NCBI GenBank assembly: GCA_013151235.1
Contig: JAADIO010000019.1
Span: 7,926 to 71,925, forward strand
Length of the DNA stretch: 64,000 bases
Direction: 5' to 3'
From: Deltaproteobacteria bacterium
GTDB lineage: Bacteria > CG2-30-53-67
Under the pieces are notes generated by a model. That model worked only from the letters and a program-made list of their open reading frames with translations, was not told the DNA's origin and searched no databases. Position numbers and translations under genes: made by a program. Position 1 is the first letter of the stretch. The number at the start of each line of letters is the position of its first letter. Positions 42,726-52,383 of this stretch are shown one piece after another.

Positions 42726-43559
42726 TCAGACAGAGACGCCGGCGGTCCGTTTCGCCGTGAAGGATGCCAGTTCCTGTTGCAGAAAATGATGCAGGGTGGC
42801 CTCCGGCAGATCGGGGAAACGTTCTTTCATCAAGCCTTCCGCCTCTTGCAGCTCCGGGGCGAGCCGTTCGGGAAGATCTTCCGCCGCAAGTCCTTCTTTG
42901 ATCCGGGTTTCATTGTATAATGCGATATCGGACAGCATCGTTCGGGCGAGGCGTTCCACTTTGTTCCGGACCTCATCATCCAGCAACGGTCCCGGAGGGG
43001 AGGAGGAGACCGTTGCCGGAGAAGTTCCCTGCAATGGTTCTGTTGTGAGGAGGGAAAGACCGGGAAGGAGCCGTCCGATCTTGTGAATCAACTGATCTGC
43101 GATATGATGGATTTCAATGTAATCATCGGCCCCGTAGAGACTCTCCGGGAGTCGCTTGTAGCGTGCCTTCCGGTAACTTGCCGCGATCAAAATGATCCGG
43201 ATGTCCTGCGTTTTCGGGTTGGACTTGATCGTCTCACACAATTCAAAACCGTAGATTTTCGGCAGCGCCACATCCAGAATTGCCAGAGCGGGTTTTGATC
43301 GGCGGAGGATCTTCAGAGCCTCCACTCCGTTTTCCGCCGTCAGCACCCGGAGGTTGCGTTCCTCCAGGATCTCTTTGACGAAAAGGCGGAACTCCGGGTT
43401 GTCCTTCGCAACGAGAATGGTTGTCTGGTCGGATTCGATTATGAAAACATATCTGCAGCGGTTGCAGCGGAAACGAGCCTTTCCTGCAGGGAGGCGTTCC
43501 GGTGGAATCCTGTAGCGGGTCCCGCACTTTTTGCATTGTACGATCATCAGGTTCTCCAT
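42726..43559 (-). CDS. Zinc-ribbon protein with degenerate receiver domain
   Basis: 277 residues. The N-terminal 40 residues are an MJ0042-type zinc ribbon (CKKCGTRYRIPPE, FRCNRCRYVF); the next 120 are a receiver-like domain. In it the acidic pair is reduced (TILVAKDNPEF), the acceptor Asp is kept (AILDVALPK) and the conserved Lys is not found (DDYIEIHH). The C-terminal 100 residues are helical and unassigned. It is probably a signalling or binding module not switched by classical phosphorylation. Confidence 0.75.
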   Translation of the reverse strand: MENLMIVQCKKCGTRYRIPPERLPAGKARFRCNRCRYVFIIESDQTTILVAKDNPEFRLFVKEILEERNLRVLTAENGVEALKILRRSKPALAILDVALPKIYGFELCETIKSNPKTQDIRIILIAASYRKARYKRLPESLYGADDYIEIHHIADQLIHKIGRLLPGLSLLTTEPLQGTSPATVSSSPPGPLLDDEVRNKVERLARTMLSDIALYNETRIKEGLAAEDLPERLAPELQEAEGLMKERFPDLPEATLHHFLQQELASFTAKRTAGVSV

Positions 43560-43599
43560 TGTGGTTCAGCCGGACATGCCGGATGTCTGCCTCTTTCGA

Positions 43600-46485
43600 T
43601 CAGGCGACTTCCTGTTCCATAAGGGTCATCATGGTTTCCACTCCGGCGTAATCGCTTTCCGTGGCCGTCATGAATCCGTTGTACTGCGGTTCGATGGTCT
43701 GAAGGATGTTCCGGTCGTTCTCCACGGATTCATCCAGGCTCAGCAGGGCCTGGGTCAATTCTCTCTCTAATTCCGGTGCAATTCCTTTCCGAACGCAGAG
43801 GTTGAACTCCGGGATCTCATCCGACGTCGCCAGGATCTCCAGCCCTTTTGCTTTGAAATTTCGGGCAATTGGTTCCAACAATCCCCCGGCTTCGACCTCC
43901 CCGTTCACAATGGCCCAGGCCACATCGTCGTGGTGTCCTTTGAATTCGTAGCCGGCCAGATCCTGAAGCGAGATATTCTCCCGGGCCAGCATGCCGCAGG
44001 GGACAAGGTAGCTGGATGTGGAGTGTTCATCGCCGAAGGCGAAGCGCTTTCCTTTCAGGTCGGCAATGGAATGAATGGGGGCTCCTTTCCGGACGGCAAT
44101 GACGGAATGGTAGAAGGGCATGTGATTGCGAATGGCTTTCAGAATAATACGGGCACCGTATCTCTTCTTGGCTTCCACATAGGTGGAGGGGGTGAGATAC
44201 GCGAGATCGTATTTCCCGGCCCCGAAATCGTTGAGTGCCGTTTTGAAGTCTTCGGCTACGGCAATCTTGACCGGCCTGTTCATTTTCTTTTCCAGATACC
44301 GGGCCAATGGAGTAAACCGAATCTCCATCTTGACACCCGATTCGAGGGGAATGACACCCAGGGTCAGGCCCTCCGTTTCTATGTTGTGCGTTGTATGATG
44401 GACTTCCCTTTGCAACTCTTCATTATAGAGAGCGAGGGAATTGATCGCGGTGCTAAGGTCATCGGTCAGGTTGATGGATTCTTCCGTAATGTTCCGGATC
44501 CGCTCGATGGAATGGACAATGAGTTCACTCCCTTTCCCCTGTTCGCGAATGGACCGGTTGATCTCCTGAATTTTGAGGATCATATTTTCGATTTCATGGG
44601 CAACCCGCCGGCTTCCCATTGATTCATCGGCCATTGATTTTTTTAATTCACGGGCAAACCGGCTCACCTGTGCGACCATCCCGCGGATGACCTCGCCTCC
44701 CTTATCCTGTTCCTCCACGGCGGCGGTAATCTGCTTGGTGTGTTCATTGACGTTCCGGATTTCCGTGTCAATGTGCTCGATCGACTTGACCTGTTCGATG
44801 GCGGCTTTCTCAATTTCCCAGGACATCTCGCTCGACCGTTGAGACTGCTGCAGGATTTTGCCGAGGGCCTCCTTTGTTTCTCGGGAGAGTTGAACCCCTT
44901 TTTGGACCTCTTCGACACTCAGGTGCACCCCCCGGGCGATGGCATCCGTTTCCGACTGCACATCGGAGATGACCTCTTCGATCTGGTCGATCGAGGAGGC
45001 GGTTCGGTCGGCCAGCGCCTTGATCTCATCGGCGACAACGGAAAACCCTTTTCCCTGTTCACCCGCCTTGGAGGCGATGATGGCGGCATTCAGGGCCAGG
45101 AGGTTGGTCTTCTCCGCCACTTCGTCAATGACGTTCAGGATTTGCCCGATCTTTTCCGATCGTTCATGCAGGATATTGACCATTCGGTCTGTCTCTTCCA
45201 CCGACTGCCGGATTCGTTCCATTCCTTCAATGGTTTCCTGCACTGCCTTGACGCCCAGTTCCGATGTCTCCAGAGTACTCTTCTGCGAAAGGGCGGCCGA
45301 TTCCTTTGCCAGTCCTTCAACCGCCTTAATGGATGCGTGCATTTCAGAAACGGACGAAGTTGAGGTTTCAATGGAGATACTGAGTGCGTTCAGATTGTTT
45401 CGGCTTTCACCGATCGAACCGATCATCTTGTGAATAGATTCCGAGGATTCTTCAATCATGGAAAAAAGTTCATCACTTTGCTGTGTGATCTGGTGGATGG
45501 AGTCATCCATGGCTTGGATCGATTTGGAGGACTCTTCGCTCGAGTGGGAAAGGCTCTGAACATTGGCGCTGATCTCCCGTAATGTGGCGGACATTTCAAA
45601 GATGGAGGACGAGGTGTCGTCCGAGGCGGATGCCTGGACCCGGGTCCCTTCGTAGATTTCCTTATGACAGTTGCGGATCAGGCGGGTGGCGTTCTCACAG
45701 TTGTCGGCGGAGCGGGCGATCTTGTTGAGCATGTCGTTATGGCGCTCCAGGAAACAGTTCATCAGGTAGGCGATTTTCGGGAGGGGGTAGAGGACCCCTT
45801 GCCAACCGCCCAGATTCATTTCCAGTATTGTGCCGGGATCGGAACGACCCTGCTGGTTCAGTGCCAGCAGAATTTCCTTCAGGGTCAGCAGATGGTTCCG
45901 AATTTTTTCTGCAAAGAGATTTTGAAGGAGCAGGATCAGCAGCAGGGTCACAAGCATCATGAAAAAGACCAGCGAAACGGAAGGCAGTCCCGATGTGCCG
46001 AGTCGGTTTACTTTTCCGCTCTCCGTTTGCTGGATCCGGGTCATGATCTCCGTCAGTTCCATTGACACATCCGGGATGGTCATGCTCTTTTCCCTTGGCC
46101 AGGCTGCTGCGGGAGAATCCTCCAGATAGCGGAGCGATTCCATCTCTTTTTGAAGGGTGTTCAGGGATGAAAAAATATCCTCAGGGAAGAGTGATTCCGA
46201 ACGGATCTGTTCCAGCCAGACGGAAGTCCGGGGGAGGAGCGCCTGGAGAAGTTCCTGTGGAGGACGATCGGGATTGCTTCCCTCCGTCAGAACATAAGAG
46301 AGTTCCTCCCATGAACTGCGAAGAGAGGCGCCTTCGGTCAGCCGATCGTTGCAGGTCCGAAGGAACGCCAGACTCCCTTCAACCGTTTTCGTGGTTTGAA
46401 TGAGTTTGCCGGCGAACCAGAAGACCAGTGCAGCCAGAATGAGAAAGGGAACGGATGCTTTGAAGCGTTCAGTCTTCAATGACAT
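43600..46485 (-). CDS. Chemoreceptor with C-terminal PhnD-like domain
   Basis: 961 residues. Two membrane segments (about 12-30 and 160-185) flank a helical extracytoplasmic region of about 125 residues; the cytoplasmic part carries the receptor hairpin with [20 protein letters not shown] and [16 protein letters not shown]. From about residue 707 a PhnD-type periplasmic-binding fold follows ([54 protein letters not shown]) with no further membrane segment. By topology this binding domain lies in the cytoplasm. It may sense an internal phosphate- or phosphonate-like ligand. AAAGGAG precedes the start. Confidence 0.85.
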   Translation of the reverse strand: MSLKTERFKASVPFLILAALVFWFAGKLIQTTKTVEGSLAFLRTCNDRLTEGASLRSSWEELSYVLTEGSNPDRPPQELLQALLPRTSVWLEQIRSESLFPEDIFSSLNTLQKEMESLRYLEDSPAAAWPREKSMTIPDVSMELTEIMTRIQQTESGKVNRLGTSGLPSVSLVFFMMLVTLLLILLLQNLFAEKIRNHLLTLKEILLALNQQGRSDPGTILEMNLGGWQGVLYPLPKIAYLMNCFLERHNDMLNKIARSADNCENATRLIRNCHKEIYEGTRVQASASDDTSSSIFEMSATLREISANVQSLSHSSEESSKSIQAMDDSIHQITQQSDELFSMIEESSESIHKMIGSIGESRNNLNALSISIETSTSSVSEMHASIKAVEGLAKESAALSQKSTLETSELGVKAVQETIEGMERIRQSVEETDRMVNILHERSEKIGQILNVIDEVAEKTNLLALNAAIIASKAGEQGKGFSVVADEIKALADRTASSIDQIEEVISDVQSETDAIARGVHLSVEEVQKGVQLSRETKEALGKILQQSQRSSEMSWEIEKAAIEQVKSIEHIDTEIRNVNEHTKQITAAVEEQDKGGEVIRGMVAQVSRFARELKKSMADESMGSRRVAHEIENMILKIQEINRSIREQGKGSELIVHSIERIRNITEESINLTDDLSTAINSLALYNEELQREVHHTTHNIETEGLTLGVIPLESGVKMEIRFTPLARYLEKKMNRPVKIAVAEDFKTALNDFGAGKYDLAYLTPSTYVEAKKRYGARIILKAIRNHMPFYHSVIAVRKGAPIHSIADLKGKRFAFGDEHSTSSYLVPCGMLARENISLQDLAGYEFKGHHDDVAWAIVNGEVEAGGLLEPIARNFKAKGLEILATSDEIPEFNLCVRKGIAPELERELTQALLSLDESVENDRNILQTIEPQYNGFMTATESDYAGVETMMTLMEQEVA

Positions 46486-46525
46486 GGAAGGGGTCTCTCC
46501 TTTGTGTCGGTGCCGTCATTTCGAT

Positions 46526-49006
46526 CTACACCTTGAATTGATTCACCTCGTTCTGCAGGGATTCCAGCATCTGCGTCATCTCGTTGATCGAGGCCGTCAT
46601 CCCCTGGATCTGTGAACTGTTTTTCCCGTCGATCTGAACGATTTTCTTGATGTTGCTCAGAACCATCCGTGACTGGTTCGACTGACCTTCCGTGGCCCGG
46701 GAGATCATCTGGCTTTTGTAATTGACTTCCTCGATGGCTTTACTGATCTGGCCGCTTCCTTTCGACTGTTCTTCCATGGCCCGGCTGACGTGGATGGCCA
46801 TTTCCCGGAAATGTTCAATATTCTCCATAATCTGCTTGGAGCCCTTACGTTGCTCCTGGGTTCCCTTTGCCATCTGGCGCAAGGCTTCGGTGATGCTCGA
46901 CACGGCCTCCTGAACGACTTGGCTTCCTTTGTTTTGCTCGACCGTGGCCCGGGCGATTTCCTCAATCATGTTGCTCGACCGGTCGACGCTTTCGACAATC
47001 TCCCGAAGGGATTCTCCGGCCTTGCGGGAGAGGTCCATTCCTTCCGTGATCGAGGAGGCGCTGACTTCCATGGCATGGACCGCCTCGCCGGTCTCCTTCT
47101 GAACGTTCCGGATGACGTCGGCAATATCGCTGCTTGAACGGGCGGAACGATCCGCGAGGGCCTTGATCTCATCGGCTACAACGGCGAACCCCTTCCCATG
47201 TTCTCCCGCCTGGGCGGCGATGATGGCGGCATTCAGGGCCAGGAGGTTCGTCTGGTCGGCGACTTCGTCGATCACTTTGAGAATCTTGCCGATGGCGGCC
47301 GACCGTTCCCCCAGCTGCTTGATCACCCGGGAGGTTGCATCAAAGGTTTTTCGTATTTTTTCCATCCCCGCCTGGGTCTTTTCGACGACGGCCATTCCGT
47401 CCTTTGCCTTGGCTGCGGCCTCCTTGGATATGGCCAGGGATTCCTGGGCATTGCGTTCCACTTCCAGGATGGTCCGGGCGATTTCTTCTGTTGAGGAGGA
47501 GGTCTGCTCGGCGCCTACAGACAGGGAATCGATGTTTGTCGAAATGTCGTTGACCGATTGCAGCATCTGGACGATGGAGGTGGCGCTGTCGTCAATGGCC
47601 TGGGAGGTCTCCTTTGTGTTTTCCGCGACTTCATCGATGGAGGCGCTCATTTCCATAATGGAGGAAGAGGCCTCTTCCGTACTCTTGGCCAGGGCCGAGG
47701 TGTTCTCGAAAACCTCCCGGTTCATTTTGTCCATATCGTCCATGACCTGGGCGATTTCACTGATGGCGCTGTTTTGTTCATCCGCGCCGGCAGCCACCTT
47801 GTTGGTGCTGAGAATCATCTCCCGGGAGGTTTCGGAGACGGCGATCATGGTCTCCTGAATTTTGCGGACAATGTTCTGAATATTTTCGATAAAGGCATTC
47901 ATCCAGTTTGATAGATCTTGAATTTCCTCATGGGATTTTACATGAATCCGACGGGTCAGGTCTCCCTCTCCTTCGGCGATATCCTTGAGAAGATCAGCCA
48001 TCGTTCCGAGGGGTTGAAAACTTTTCCGGAGGCTGAGGAAGATCAGTATTGCAGCCAGAAGAAAGCCTGCGATCGAGACCAGAATGGAGCGATTCTGGGT
48101 CTGCTCCAGTGCGGAATCCACGTCGGTGTCATCCGTGAGGAGGGTGACAATGCCGATCTTCCGGCCGGAAAAATCTTTCAGGGGAAGAAAGGTCGTATCG
48201 AGAGACTGTGTCTTGGTATCATGGGCGAAACGGCTCACTTTGTCCAGCCGCTTGTCCAGATCAACATCCTTGAGAATTTTCAACTGCAGGTTCTCATTGG
48301 TGCTGGCCTGGAGCAGCATCCCGTTGGAAAGGCGCGTCCCCTTCGCCTTTCCGGTAAACTCTTTCCGGAGGAGGAGACTGGCTTCGTAGTGAAAACGGTT
48401 CTTCAGCTCTTCGAGGAAGGGAAGAAAACTTCCTCCGGCTTCGACGATGCCCAGGAATTTTCCTTTCCGATAGATCGGCTTGAGGAGAAAAAGATAGGCC
48501 CGGTTCCCTTCCAGCTCAATGCCGGAAAGTTCCTTTTTTCTCCGGAAGGCCTCCCGGACCATCGGCCGTTCTTCCAGGACGTTGTTCCCGAAAACGGCCG
48601 GATCGTGGGCCTGAAAGAAAATGATGCCGGGCGGTATGTAGAAGGTCAGCCGGGAAAAATTCCCCTTGGATTGCATCAACTGAAAGGCGGGCACGGTGCT
48701 GATAATCATGTCCTCCCGGTCCCGTTTCTGAAGGTCGGTGATAATCTCCGGCAGCCCGGCTGTAATGAGGTCGAGTTTGTTCTGTAACTGCTGGTACTGC
48801 TTGTCCATGATCGTCTGGAATAGGGTTTGATCTTTCTCCATGTCTTTGGCTTGCATGGCCGATCCGAGCTTATTGTTTCCCAACCAACCGGAAAAAGCGA
48901 TCATGGCGGCCACGATGATCATGGCCGCGAGGGCCAGGAGTGTCACCTTTCCCTTGAGGGTTCGGAAGGGGTTGAGCCTGTGTGCGAGATCGCTCCATCG
49001 GTTCAT
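46526..49006 (-). CDS. Methyl-accepting chemotaxis protein with Cache-like sensor
   Basis: 826 residues. A first membrane segment ([20 protein letters not shown]), an extracytoplasmic sensor of about 270 residues ([20 protein letters not shown], Cache-like), a second membrane segment ([19 protein letters not shown]), a HAMP domain ([17 protein letters not shown]) and a receptor hairpin with [20 protein letters not shown] and [16 protein letters not shown]. Standard domain order. It follows the PstS-like gene and precedes the PhnD-type receptor in transcription. Confidence 0.9.
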   Translation of the reverse strand: MNRWSDLAHRLNPFRTLKGKVTLLALAAMIIVAAMIAFSGWLGNNKLGSAMQAKDMEKDQTLFQTIMDKQYQQLQNKLDLITAGLPEIITDLQKRDREDMIISTVPAFQLMQSKGNFSRLTFYIPPGIIFFQAHDPAVFGNNVLEERPMVREAFRRKKELSGIELEGNRAYLFLLKPIYRKGKFLGIVEAGGSFLPFLEELKNRFHYEASLLLRKEFTGKAKGTRLSNGMLLQASTNENLQLKILKDVDLDKRLDKVSRFAHDTKTQSLDTTFLPLKDFSGRKIGIVTLLTDDTDVDSALEQTQNRSILVSIAGFLLAAILIFLSLRKSFQPLGTMADLLKDIAEGEGDLTRRIHVKSHEEIQDLSNWMNAFIENIQNIVRKIQETMIAVSETSREMILSTNKVAAGADEQNSAISEIAQVMDDMDKMNREVFENTSALAKSTEEASSSIMEMSASIDEVAENTKETSQAIDDSATSIVQMLQSVNDISTNIDSLSVGAEQTSSSTEEIARTILEVERNAQESLAISKEAAAKAKDGMAVVEKTQAGMEKIRKTFDATSRVIKQLGERSAAIGKILKVIDEVADQTNLLALNAAIIAAQAGEHGKGFAVVADEIKALADRSARSSSDIADVIRNVQKETGEAVHAMEVSASSITEGMDLSRKAGESLREIVESVDRSSNMIEEIARATVEQNKGSQVVQEAVSSITEALRQMAKGTQEQRKGSKQIMENIEHFREMAIHVSRAMEEQSKGSGQISKAIEEVNYKSQMISRATEGQSNQSRMVLSNIKKIVQIDGKNSSQIQGMTASINEMTQMLESLQNEVNQFKV

Positions 49007-49076
49007 CTTTTCCTACCTGCCTTTCTACCTCGATGGTTTTGAAAGAAGTTCGCCTTCTGAATTTCTGAGATGGCGA

Positions 49077-49553
49077 TTATTCGATTGTTGTGACGATCCG
49101 GACCTTTCTGCTTGTGACATCGCTCTTCAACAGGTAGCCGATGGCATTGGGGTCTTTCGCCACCCGGGCCTGCATGAGGGGCGCCGACCGGACCGTTTTG
49201 GGCGGGTTCTTGGCCGTATTGGCGATCTTCTTGCCGGCCCACTCCATGGCAACCTTCCGGGCTTCTTTCTCCAGGACCGCTTCGGAAAATTTTTCCCGTG
49301 CCGGGTCCTGGGTGCGTAGATCATAGAGGCGGATCTTTTTCCCGTTCGGCCAGTTAAGAATGTCATTTTCGTAATAGTGTTTGACTTCTTCTATGGAGAG
49401 CGCTTTCACGGGATTATCTGCGTTCACGATCACGACGACCTCTCCCGCTCCGGCCGGGCTTGTCAAATAGAACAAAAAGGACAAAGCGGCCATGGACATC
49501 ACGGTCGTCAGTGCCGCTTTCCTGAATATCCTTTTCCTGTACTTTTCCTGCAT
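49077..49553 (-). CDS. PstS-like small periplasmic binding protein
   Basis: 158 residues with a signal peptide (AALTTVMSMAALSFLFYLTSP) and a compact PBP-like domain, VVVIVNADNPVKALSIEEVKH, WPNGKKIRLYD and IGYLL, seen in PstS-type phosphate-binding proteins. It is half the length of a classical PstS. No ABC permease is nearby; between a chemoreceptor and a porin it more likely presents a ligand to the receptor. ATG 49553 follows AGGAGGAG. Confidence 0.75.
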   Translation of the reverse strand: MQEKYRKRIFRKAALTTVMSMAALSFLFYLTSPAGAGEVVVIVNADNPVKALSIEEVKHYYENDILNWPNGKKIRLYDLRTQDPAREKFSEAVLEKEARKVAMEWAGKKIANTAKNPPKTVRSAPLMQARVAKDPNAIGYLLKSDVTSRKVRIVTTIE

Positions 49554-49607
49554 GGTATCTCCTCCTGCGATGTTGTCCTTGGGGCTGAACCCTCCTCTTC
49601 TCATAAT

Positions 49608-50729
49608 TTAATTCCCTCCCAGGTAGACCGCAACGGAGAAGAGGGTCTTCGTATAATGAACATCCGAAGCGCCTTCATCCTTTACGAAATGGTGTTCAAT
49701 CTTTCCGACCACATTGGGTGTGAAATGGTAATTCAGTGCCACCGTGTTGGTGGTCATCCGGTTATTGTTCTCCCGCTGGTCGGGGTCGTACCAGTCATAA
49801 CGGTAACCGACGGTCCATTTCCGCCAATCGTAGGTTAGCTGGGAATACCATCCGATGGTCTGTTCCGTGGTGCCGGCAACCAGCCGGGTATATCGTTTTG
49901 CATACTCGCCCTGGAATTTCAGATCCTGCCAGGCCAGTCTGGCATCGGCTCCGAGGATCTTCACCTTGTTGTCGTTTTCATCCCGGTTCTCCCGGTCGTA
50001 GGAAAACCCGATTTCCGCATCCGACAGGAAGGGGAGCTTGAAGCCGAGGTCGGCCCCCCATGACTTGTCCGTATTGATGTCGCCGTGTCCGGGGTTTTCG
50101 CCGGAACCGTTGGAGACATAAAAGAGATAATCGGTGGTCACGCCCCCTTGGTAATGGCTGCCGTAGAACTGAAGGCCGTCATTGGTATGTGGAAAGATAA
50201 GTTGAGTGACCAGTGTCGGTTGTTCCTGGGTGAGAACGAAGGGGGGGTAGTGTTCCACATTCCAGATCCCGGCCGGATTGAGAAAACGGCCAAGGCGGAA
50301 GTTGACGTAGCGGTTGTGGCTGTATTCCAGCGTGAAGACCTCGACGAAGATCTCTCCGGGATAGGTCTGTTCGGAAGGCTCTATTTTCGGGGCGTCCTCG
50401 AACTCAACCTCCGAGAACAGCCGCCACTGCTCCGCCAACTGTTTGCTGAAAAAGAGGGAAAGGTGATGGAGGCGGAATTCACTCCGGGCATTTGCGGCCT
50501 GGTTGTCGGTCAGGTTGAACTCTCCGTCGGCATAGCCGCTGATGTCTACAAGATTTCCGATCCGGCTTGTTGTATCTTCGTTCTGTGCTTCTAACAGCTC
50601 GACCTTGGTCTTCAGATTATCGATTTCTTGCTTGAGATCCTTGATCTCTCCGTTGGAAACGGCCGAAGCGCGGAGCGGAGAGAGAAAAAGTATTGCAACG
50701 ATCAGTAACAGGTACCTTCTTTTTGTCAT
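49608..50729 (-). CDS. Outer-membrane porin (phosphate-selective OprP/O-like)
   Basis: 373 residues: signal peptide (LLLIVAILFLSPLRASA), a short coiled coil (LKQEIDNLKTKVELLEAQN) as in periplasmic trimerisation segments, and a beta-barrel with alternating strands such as LFSEVEFEDAP and WTVGYRYDWYDP, ending in an aromatic-rich strand. The closest type is the OprP/OprO phosphate porin family. It probably admits an oxyanion that the PstS-like protein and receptors then sense. Confidence 0.75.
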   Translation of the reverse strand: MTKRRYLLLIVAILFLSPLRASAVSNGEIKDLKQEIDNLKTKVELLEAQNEDTTSRIGNLVDISGYADGEFNLTDNQAANARSEFRLHHLSLFFSKQLAEQWRLFSEVEFEDAPKIEPSEQTYPGEIFVEVFTLEYSHNRYVNFRLGRFLNPAGIWNVEHYPPFVLTQEQPTLVTQLIFPHTNDGLQFYGSHYQGGVTTDYLFYVSNGSGENPGHGDINTDKSWGADLGFKLPFLSDAEIGFSYDRENRDENDNKVKILGADARLAWQDLKFQGEYAKRYTRLVAGTTEQTIGWYSQLTYDWRKWTVGYRYDWYDPDQRENNNRMTTNTVALNYHFTPNVVGKIEHHFVKDEGASDVHYTKTLFSVAVYLGGN

Positions 50730-50883
50730 GATCCATCCTCCAATTACGGTCCATGATAAACTTAGCGTTCAGTTTCTTCCCCCCCAGGCAAGCGGGCATC
50801 ACCCCTTTCTTCTATAAATCTTCCACCGGCGGTTTTCCATCAGATGCTCCTCCATCACATGGTCCGGCTCGGCGGAATCCTGT

Positions 50884-51408
50884 TCAGGCGGAAACGGTTT
50901 CTTCCATTCGGCAGATCTTTTCGATATCCATGAGGATGATCATCCTGTCGTTCACCCGTCCGACGCCGGTGATATATTCTGCCTCCACCCCGTTCAGGAT
51001 CGGCGGCGGGGGTTCGATGGCGGATGCGGAAATGCGGGCGGCGCTCGTGATGTCGTCTACGAGGAGTCCCACCTGCTCTCCCTGATGATTGACGATGATG
51101 ATCCGGGTCCGGTGGGTCTCTTCCCGTGCCGGAAGGCCGAGCCTCCTTTTCGCATCGAAGACAGGCAGAATGTTTCCCCGGAGCGAAAGAATTCCCAGGA
51201 TGTATTCCGGCGCTCGGGGAATCGGGGTCAGCTCGGTGGGAATCGTAATCTCTTTGATCTGCATGATGTCGACGGCGTATTCCTCTTCGGCGAGTTTGAA
51301 TCCCATCAAGGTGAGAAAAGACTCCTCCCGGCTTTTCTCCTGCAGTTCATCGGCGCTTTCATTAGCCCTTTCTTCCATGCAGGTCTCTTTTTTTTCTTCG
51401 CTGTCCAT
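50884..51408 (-). CDS. cheW: CheW, receptor-kinase coupling protein
   Basis: 174 residues. An acidic N-terminal tail (35 residues) precedes the CheW fold: FKLAEEEYAVDIMQIKEI, LGILSLRGNILPVFDAKRRLG, VGLLVDDITSA, and ILNGVEAEYITGVGRVNDRMIIL with the classical arginines. It links the receptors to CheA. Cotranscribed with CheA upstream. Confidence 0.92.
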   Translation of the reverse strand: MDSEEKKETCMEERANESADELQEKSREESFLTLMGFKLAEEEYAVDIMQIKEITIPTELTPIPRAPEYILGILSLRGNILPVFDAKRRLGLPAREETHRTRIIIVNHQGEQVGLLVDDITSAARISASAIEPPPPILNGVEAEYITGVGRVNDRMIILMDIEKICRMEETVSA

Positions 51409-51417
51409 TGTTTCCCC

Positions 51418-52383
51418 TTATTCTTCTACCGAAATTTGCTCCAGACATTCTTCGGAGACGAGTATGCGATTTTTTCCGGTTCCTTTGGCCTGGTAGAGGG
51501 CTTGGTCGGCGGCCATGATCATGGCGTCAATGGTGTCGATCTTCCCTTCGATGAAGCAGGAAAGCCCGCCGCTCAGGCTGACGGGTATGGTCTCTCCCTG
51601 AATCGTAAAAGGGGTTTTGGCAATGACCTTTCGGAGTTTCTCGGCCGCCCTTTCCGCATTGGCAATAGGTGTTTGCGTCATGAGAAGGGCAAACTCCTCT
51701 CCGCCGTAACGGGCAAAGATATCGGTTTGCCTCAGAACGCCCTGCAGTCGCTCACAGACATCGCGAAGGACCTGATCGCCGGCCTGATGACCATAGGTGT
51801 CATTCAAATTCTTGAAGTCATCGAGGTCCATGATGAGAAAAGAAAGAGGTGTTTGATAGCGTTTTACCCGGCGGATCTCCTGGACCATGCTGGTCATCAG
51901 ATACCGCCGGTTGTAGATTTCCGTCAGCGCATCGGTGTTGGAAAGGTTTGTCAGCTGTTGATTGGCCTTCTTCAATTGATCGTGGAGCAGCTTCAGTTCA
52001 AGATGAAGCCGGACCCGGGCCGAGAGCTCTGCATCATCAAAGGGTTTGGTCAGGTAGTCGCTGGCCCCTTTCTCCAGTGCCCGGTTCTTCTTTTTCTGTT
52101 CTCCTTCGGCGGTGAGCATGATCATGGGAATGTTTTTCAGTTCCGGATGATTTTTCACAAGTTCCATCAGCTTGAATCCGTCGATCTGGGGCATGATCAG
52201 ATCGCAGATGACCAGATCGATCGTTCCCTTCAACAGTTCCTTGTACCCTTTGATCCCGTCCTCCGCCTCGATACAGTCGACCGCCGGGTCCTTTTCCTGT
52301 TGCAGGACCTTCCGGATCCGGTTCCGGATCATTTCGGAATCGTCCACGATCAGGATCGTGGCTTTCTTTTTCGGTTCCGTCAT
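51418..52383 (-). CDS. Response regulator with GGDEF diguanylate cyclase domain
   Basis: 321 residues: receiver (ILIVDDSEMIRNRI, LVICDLIMPQIDG, DYLTKPF) and a diguanylate cyclase domain (LTEIYNRRYL, active site YGGEEFALL). An RQTD motif five residues ahead of GGEEF fits the inhibitory c-di-GMP I-site. It probably turns CheA phosphorylation into c-di-GMP synthesis. The start overlaps the CheA stop by 4 bases. Confidence 0.92.
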   Translation of the reverse strand: MTEPKKKATILIVDDSEMIRNRIRKVLQQEKDPAVDCIEAEDGIKGYKELLKGTIDLVICDLIMPQIDGFKLMELVKNHPELKNIPMIMLTAEGEQKKKNRALEKGASDYLTKPFDDAELSARVRLHLELKLLHDQLKKANQQLTNLSNTDALTEIYNRRYLMTSMVQEIRRVKRYQTPLSFLIMDLDDFKNLNDTYGHQAGDQVLRDVCERLQGVLRQTDIFARYGGEEFALLMTQTPIANAERAAEKLRKVIAKTPFTIQGETIPVSLSGGLSCFIEGKIDTIDAMIMAADQALYQAKGTGKNRILVSEECLEQISVEE

